Below are positions 59,022-64,000 of a DNA stretch of 64,000 nt, piece after piece. How positions within the stretch are numbered: the first letter of the stretch is position 1; each line of letters opens with the position of its first letter. Both the position numbers and the translations under genes were made by a program. The stretch comes from Peromyscus leucopus (Eukaryota; Chordata; Mammalia; Rodentia; Cricetidae). The notes under the pieces were generated by a model that saw only the letters and a list, made by a program, of their open reading frames with translations, did not search any database and had not been told where the DNA came from. The DNA is taken from the NCBI RefSeq assembly GCF_004664715.2, contig NC_051063.1, positions 116,174,829-116,238,828 on the forward strand. Reading direction: 5' to 3'.

Positions 59022-59170
59022 CAGAAGGTGGCAGCACATGCCTTTAATCCCAACACTTGGGAGGCGGAGCCAGGCAGATCTCTGTGAGTTTGAGGCCAGC
59101 TTGGTCTGCAGAGCAAGATCCAGGACAGGCACCAAAACTACACAGAGAAACCCTGTCTTGAAAAAAAAAA
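59020..59170 (+). mobile_element. B1 SINE at the left end of the composite
   Basis: Starts 'gccagaaggtggcagcacat', has 'cctttaatcccaacacttgg' and 'gtgagtttgaggccagcttg', and ends 'cctgtcttg' plus ten A. It lacks its own 3' target duplication. The duplication of its left flank lies beyond the adjoining L1. Confidence 0.93.
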
Positions 59171-59178
59171 GGGGGGGG
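59171..59178 (+). repeat. Eight-G run between B1 tail and L1
   Basis: gggggggg between the B1 A-tail and the inverted L1 segment. It belongs to neither consensus and may be untemplated. Confidence 0.7.
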
Positions 59179-59588
59179 AGTTTCATCATAGAAGTGGATT
59201 CCAAAAGTCCTGCTCATGCACCAGGGATGGATTCTGATCCTACTGCCAGGGGGCCCCTTAAGCAGATCATGCTATACAACTGTCTTGCTATGCAGAGGGT
59301 CTAGTCTAGTCCCATGCAGGCTCCACAGCTCTTGGTCTAAATTTCATGAGTTCCCACTAGATTGGTTTGGTTGTCTCTGTAGGTTTCCCCATGATGATCT
59401 TGATGCCCCTTGCTCATAGAATCCCTCTCTTCCCTCTCTTCAACTGGACTCCTGGAGTTCGGCCTGGTGTTTGGCTGTGGATCTCTGCATCTGCTTCCAT
59501 CAGTTACTGGAGAAAGGCTCTATGATGACAGTAGGGTGTTCACCAATCTGATCACCAGGGTAAGCCAGTTCAGGTACCCTCTCCACTA
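59179..59588 (-). mobile_element. L1 3' UTR, inverted segment
   Basis: Reverse-oriented L1 3' UTR ('ctgctcatgcaccagggatg', 'gcagagggtctagtctagtc', 'aggtaccctctccactat'). Its outer end and the start of the plus segment at 59588 are almost adjacent in L1 coordinates, with about 10 bp shared. That is typical of twin priming. Confidence 0.88.
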
Positions 59589-59792
59589 TGGTGGGATACC
59601 TGGCACAGCCTTGAGGAATGGGAGGGGCTTGGACCTGCCTCTATTAAATGTACCTCCCCATGGGAGCCCTTACCTTTTTGTAGAAGGGAATGAGGGGTGG
59701 GTTGGGAGGGGGAGGCTGGAGGGGAAGGAAGAGGGAAAAGAGGGATCTTTGGTATGTAAAATGAATAAAAATTTTTTCTTAATTAAAAATAA
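59589..59792 (+). mobile_element. L1 3' UTR end with A-rich tail
   Basis: 'gtgggatacctggcacagcc' then 'ggaggggcttggacctgcct', a G-rich stretch near 59690-59740, and 'atgtaaaatgaataaaaatt' lead into the tail. The tail abuts the right target duplication. Confidence 0.9.
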
Positions 59793-59809
59793 AAAAGCGA
59801 GTCTCATGC
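59793..59809 (+). repeat. Right target duplication of the B1/L1 composite
   Basis: 15/17 match to 59005-59021. Confidence 0.8.
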
Positions 59810-59957
59810 TCATGATTTCTCCAAAACAGCATGGAAGAAGGAAGTCATGGCAGGAAATCATAAGTTCTCAGTTACAACATTGTTTTCTTTCATTAATTTA
59901 GAAAGGAACATGAAAGAATCTCATCAACATAAACTACAGTACCCCTATCTAAACCTG

Positions 59958-59966
<9 letters not shown>

Positions 59967-60014
<48 letters not shown>
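59967..60014. repeat. (CA)n microsatellite
   Basis: About 24 CA units after a short CT run. Confidence 0.96.
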
Positions 60015-60017
<3 letters not shown>

Positions 60018-60086
60018 CTTATGATCCAGGTACTTTTTCTTGGATATTGAAGAAAAGAAGGAAGTATAGTGTTTATGGCAATTTAA

Positions 60087-60205
60087 GAGCATGGTGGCAT
60101 ACTGGAAATCTGTTATTCAAAAGGCTGAGTAATCAGGATCAAGAGTTGGAGATTATCCTGGGCTACTTTCAAGACCTTTGTCAAACAAACAAACAAAAGC
60201 AAAAG
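60087..60205 (+). mobile_element. Old B1/proto-B1 SINE
   Basis: 'agagcatggtggcatactgg', 'attcaaaaggctgagtaatc' and 'ttatcctgggctactttcaa' follow the 7SL-type SINE pattern, then an A-rich tail with (CAAA)n. Strongly diverged. Confidence 0.55.
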
Positions 60206-60312
60206 CAAAACAAATAGAGTAAAAAAAAAAGTCAGTCTTCTTTCCTCTGTAGCATTGTTGAGTTTGCAGACTGTGCCAAGCCACACACAGGTCAAGGTTG
60301 TTATTGTACAGG

Positions 60313-60980
60313 ATGGGGTTTATTTGACTTGTCTGGAATAAAACCTACTTTAAGAGAGATCTCAATTAAAATTTAAAAGATGAGAAGGTAAAATACTACT
60401 ACTATGTTCATAAATAGTGGTCCTTCTTGAAATCAGTACAACATGCCCAAATAAGGGTGATAATTTGTGTAACTAACAGAGAGATCCTTTGTCAGATTGT
60501 TTCTGCCTATATAAAAAGGAATACAATAGTCTTCGGCATATGCATGTGAACTACCAAAATAAAGTGTGAAAAATGGCCCAGGTTACACTGAAGCCAGTTT
60601 TACTGGCCAACTACTTGGCCAACAATCTTTTCAATAGGGTTGGCATGGACAATAAATATGAGGGCCAAGCAGATATGGCTAGAGAGGAGTACAGTGTGGA
60701 AAGCATTGTTTGCCAATCTAGTGTTTTCACCTGTCACTTGGATGTGGGCCTTGCCAGAACTACAATTGACAATGAAGCTTTTTCAGACCTGAAGGGAGCT
60801 GTGGATAAGAGGCCTGTCTGTCCCTCATAATGCCAAATGATTTTCTGCTGATGGTTTTGAAAGCAAGGGATTCCTTACACAGGTACCTCTGAAGCACACG
60901 TGGGTTAGAGTCTTGCAGATTATACATGTTACTTGACAGAAGATGTTTAGAAGGAACAGTTTCCTCAGTACTCAAACAGC
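60313..60980 (+). pseudogene. Rpl5-ps: Processed pseudogene of ribosomal protein L5, 3'-truncated
   Basis: An intronless copy of the coding sequence for large-subunit ribosomal protein L5 (uL18), which carries 5S rRNA into the 60S subunit. The ATG at 60313 starts an MGF-like N-terminus. Recognisable blocks then follow in protein order: NKTYFKRD-like (60340), VTNREILCQI-like (60470), NRVGMDNKYEGQ (near 60636), EEYSVESI (near 60687), FTCHLDVGLARTT (near 60724), LKGAVD (near 60790), SVPHNAK-like (near 60820), and an ending QFPQY-like at 60957-60971. The normal protein has 297 residues, and about 220 are covered here. Stops occur at codon 5, near codon 19, and in several later places, with frameshifts after about residue 175. 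The C-terminal quarter is absent. The 3' end lies just before the pyrimidine repeat at 61023. No tail or target duplication could be identified. Homology is strong by order and spacing; the parent gene in this species is inferred. Confidence 0.93.
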
Positions 60981-61022
60981 AGCTTCATTTGTTTCCTGGG
61001 TACCACTCCTGCCATACAGCAG

Positions 61023-61104
61023 CCCTCCCTCCCTCCCTCCCTCCCTCCCTCCTCCCTCCCTCCCTCCCTCCCTCCCTCCCTCCCTCCCTGCCTCACTCCC
61101 TCTC

Positions 61105-61167
<63 letters not shown>

Positions 61168-61220
61168 CTTTCTTTCTTTCTTTCTTTCTTTTTTTTTTTC
61201 TTTCTTTCTTTCTTTCTTGT
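61023..61220. repeat. (CCCT)n(CTTT)n polypyrimidine microsatellite
   Basis: About 70 bp of CCCT units, then about 120 bp of CTTT units and a T run, leading straight into the 3' end of a minus-strand L1. It probably grew from the L1 tail. Long serine/leucine-rich frames here are artefacts of the repeat. Confidence 0.95.
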
Positions 61221-62990
61221 CTTTTTAAAATATTTTTATTTTGTAATTAATTTAATTTTACATATCAGTCACAGATTCCCCTGTCCTCCCTCCTCCCCCC
61301 CCCCAGCCTCCCCCCCCAATCCACTCCCCATTCCTACCTCCCCCAAGGCAAAGTCTCCCCTGGGGAGTCAACCCAGCCTGGTAAATTCAGTTGAAGCAGG
61401 TCCTGTCCCCTCCTCCCTACACCAAGACTGAGCAGTGTCTCAGCATAGGCCCTAGATTCCAAAAAGCCAGCTCATACACCAAAGACAGGTCCTGGCCTCC
61501 TAAACAGTTCAAGCTAATCAACTTTCTCACTTATCCAGAGGGCCTGGTCCAGTTCCATGGGGACTCCTCAGCTATTGGTTCACAGTTCATGTGTTTCCAA
61601 TAGTTTGGCTATTTGTCCCTGTGCTTTTTCCAATCATGGTCTCAATATCTCTTGCTCATAAAATCCCTCCTCTCTCTCGCCAATTGGACTCCTGGAGCTC
61701 CACCTGGGGCTTGGCTGTGGATCTTTGCATCTGCTTCCATCAGTCACTGGATGACAGTTCTGTCATGACAGTTAGGGTGTTCTACTCCAATCACAAGAGT
61801 AGATCAGCTCAGGCACTCTCTCGACCATTGGCAGTAGTCTATAGTGGAGATATCTTTGTGGATTTCTGGGGACCTCTCTAGCACTCTGCTTCTTCCTATT
61901 CCCATGGGGGTTTTCATTTATCATGGTCTCTCTTTTTTTTGTTCTCCCACTCTGGTTCTGATCCAGCTGGGAGCTCCCACTCCCCTAAGCTCTCTTTCCC
62001 CCAACCCTTGCCCCCCATTACCACCATCCCCTGTTTGTTCATGTAGATCTCATCCATTTCTCTGTTGTTGGGTGTTCCCTGTGTCTTTCTTAGGGTCCTC
62101 TTTACTAGGTAGCCACCCTGGAGTTGTGAGTTGCAGTCTGGTTATCCTTTGCTTTACATCTAGTATCCACTTATGAGTGAGTACATACCATGTTTGTTTT
62201 TCTGAGTCTGGGTTACCTCACTCAGGATGATTTTTTTGAGATCCACCCATTTGCCTCCAAACCTCATGATGCCATTGTTTTTCTCTGCTGCATAGTACTC
62301 CATTGTGTATATGTACCACATTTTATTTATCCATTCTTCAGTTGAAGGGCATCTAGGCTGTTTCCAGGTTCGGGCTATTACAAATAATGCTGCTATGAAC
62401 ATAGTTGAGCATATGTCCTTGAGGTATGATTAAACATTTCTTAGGTATATGCCCAAGAGTGATATAGCTGAGTCTTGAGGAAGGTTGATTCCCAATTTTC
62501 TAAGAAAGCACCATATTGATTTTCAAAGTGGCTGTACAAGTTTGCATTCCCAACAACAGTGTAGGAGTGTCCACCTTGCTCCACATCCTCTCCAACATAA
62601 GCTGTCTTTAGTGTTTTTGATCTTAGCCATTTTGACGGGTGTAAGATGGTATCTCAGAGTCATCTTGATTTGCATTCCCCTGATGATTAAGGATGTTGAG
62701 CAATTCCTTAAATGTCTTTCAGCCATTTGAGCTTTTTCTGTTGAGAATTGTCTGTTTAGATCTATAGCCCATTTTTTTATTGGACAGTTGGGTATTTTGA
62801 TGTCTAATTTCTTGAGTTCTTTATATGTTCTGGATATCATCCCTCTGTCAGATGTGGGGTTGGTGAAGCTCTTTTCCCATTTTGTAGGCTGTCGTTTTGT
62901 CTTGTTGACCATGTCCTTTGCCCTACAAAAGCTTCTCAGTTTCAAGAGGTCCCATTTATTATTTCTCTCAGTGTCTGTGCTACTTCCAAC
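61221..62990 (-). mobile_element. L1 retrotransposon, 5'-truncated (3' UTR and ORF2 C-terminus)
   Basis: Reverse-oriented 3' UTR from 61221 to about 62159, the ORF2 stop at 62160, then ORF2 up to 62990. No inverted segment is present: this is the only plain 5'-truncated copy here that retains part of ORF2. It uses the same 3' UTR type as the copies at 16563, 23602 and 39091. Confidence 0.93.
62160..62945 (-). pseudogene. L1 ORF2 C-terminal fragment
   Basis: The C-terminal ORF2 region is read in two frames. 62945-62523 holds a KTKRQPTKWEK...YKELKKLD stretch and a cysteine-containing WRGCGARWTLLHCCWECK segment, the end of which corresponds to the cysteine-rich motif. 62402-62160 holds the WYIYTMEYYAAEKNN block and ends with ...HGMYSLISGY, the ORF2 C-terminus. 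A frameshift between 62523 and 62402 breaks it. It lacks the endonuclease and reverse-transcriptase domains. Confidence 0.9.
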
Positions 62991-63090
62991 ACATTTATGA
63001 AAAGTCTTTAAACAAATAAAAACATGTAAAATCTAAGCAAAGAATTGGAAGGCATGAAAGAAAACTCAGTGGACATCTTTCTTCTTTTTA
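62991..63090. other. Short unique flank
   Basis: Right flank of the L1. No feature seen. Confidence 0.4.
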
Positions 63091-63094
63091 AATC

Positions 63095-63310
63095 TTTATT
63101 TCTCTCCTTTGTAGCACAGAGGATTGAAACTTGGGCTTTGTATACAGCAGGCAATGTTTTCTCACTGACACATAACTCTATTCTTCTTTTCATATTTTTT
63201 TCTTTTAAGACTATCTCTCTATAGATTGTTCAGGATGGCCTTGAACTCACCCTATAATCCAGACTTGCCTTGAACTTACAATTCCCCTGCCTCCATTTCT
63301 GTACTAACTG
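63095..63310 (-). mobile_element. B4-like composite SINE
   Basis: A reversed ID-like part ('tagcacagaggattgaaact', 'acagcaggcaatgttttctc') is followed by a reversed old B1-like part ('tgttcaggatggccttgaac', 'cttacaattcccctgcctcc'). That ID-plus-B1 arrangement is how B4 SINEs are built. Diverged. Confidence 0.6.
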
Positions 63311-64000
63311 GCATTTTAGTCCCTCATCACCAGATCCAAATCTCAATGGACAACTTCAAGACTAAAGGCATAGTAGCTGAAATGAAGATCCTGATTTGTA
63401 CTTAACAGTGGAATACAAATGACAAAAAATATAAAGGATCAGAGAACTCAGAGACAGATCAGTAGAAGTTGTCCATTTTGAATAGAAAATAAAAAAAACT
63501 GAAAAAGAAACAAGAACAAAGAACTTTCTTAGAGATAGTTCTACTATTACCAGCCTTATTCCCAGAAAATGGAAAGAGAGAGAGGGGCGCTTCAAAGAGT
63601 AGAATGAATAATGATATGGAAATATAGCATATAGATATGATAGGTAATAGGGTGGATTGTTGAATCTACTTTTAAAGAGTAACTTGTTTAAAATGTTTTA
63701 CATTGGTATGGATTTTAGTTTATTGATACAAATTTAAAGTTAATTTTGTTATACTGTATGTATATTTGTATTCTTGTTTAAGGTATTATGTTTATGCAGC
63801 TCATTTAAATTGTTAGGGATAATTAAGAAATACAGATTACTATTTAGTCTTCTATAATAATCAAACTTATAGTCCTGTTGAATTTTCTAGGTACACATAG
63901 ATATAATTCAATTAGGTATACATAGATATAATTCAATTAGGTAGGTAATCTTCAGACACTTCAAAGACCTACAGAATATGGCATTTAAAATATTTTAAAA
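63311..64000. other. Unique AT-rich DNA, no gene seen
   Basis: Near 63893-63940 a 22-bp unit around 'tacatagatataattcaatt' is repeated twice in tandem. No coding signal. Confidence 0.5.

Noticed and set aside
60926..61431. Serine/leucine/proline-rich frames of 100 and 162 codons
   Set aside because: Translations of the CCCT/CTTT microsatellite and the L1 3' UTR.

Overview
This 64 kb window looks like a non-coding, repeat-rich stretch of a muroid rodent genome, most likely cricetid. The evidence is the repeat set: B1, B3, B4-like and ID SINEs, rodent MaLR LTRs, a URR1 DNA transposon, L1s with rodent-type 3' UTRs, and a family of class-II-like LTRs with 6-bp target duplications. No open reading frame outside transposons looks like a host gene or exon. 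The only host-gene relic is a processed pseudogene of ribosomal protein L5 at 60313-60980. All repeat-family names come from memory of consensus sequences, because no database search was possible.

Layout. 1-4288: mostly unique AT-rich DNA with an old L1 fragment. 4289-6383: a 5'-inverted L1 with an exact 17-bp target duplication. 6384-12690: mostly unique, with MIR relics. 12690-16500: a B3 SINE, an ancient L1 split by a solo LTR, and a MER20-like fragment. 16515-21020: an inverted L1 inserted in an older Lx-type L1. 21574-22140: an LTR split by a B1, with both target duplications readable. 22141-35900: largely unique, with L1 3' ends, a solo LTR, old SINEs and microsatellites. 35900-44000: SINE and LTR clusters, a B1, URR1, an inverted L1 carrying its own 5' UTR, and MaLR LTRs. 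44006-48092: a minus-strand retroviral 3' end interrupted by a head-to-head LTR pair, then MaLR and a long RMER1-like repeat. 48755-56316: an Lx fragment split by an LTR, solo LTRs, another inverted L1, and MaLR relics. 59005-63310: a B1/L1 composite, the RPL5 pseudogene, a pyrimidine microsatellite, a 5'-truncated L1 and a B4-like SINE.

The most unusual object is 44783-46156. It holds two almost identical LTRs of 520 and 516 bp in opposite orientation around 326 bp of retroviral internal DNA. Both outer ends are U5 ends, and a single 6-bp duplication (cagatg) flanks the whole unit. This does not fit a normal provirus or two separate solo LTRs. The second theme is five L1 insertions, among roughly eight younger L1 pieces, that have an inverted upstream segment as expected from twin priming. 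Several have readable target duplications.
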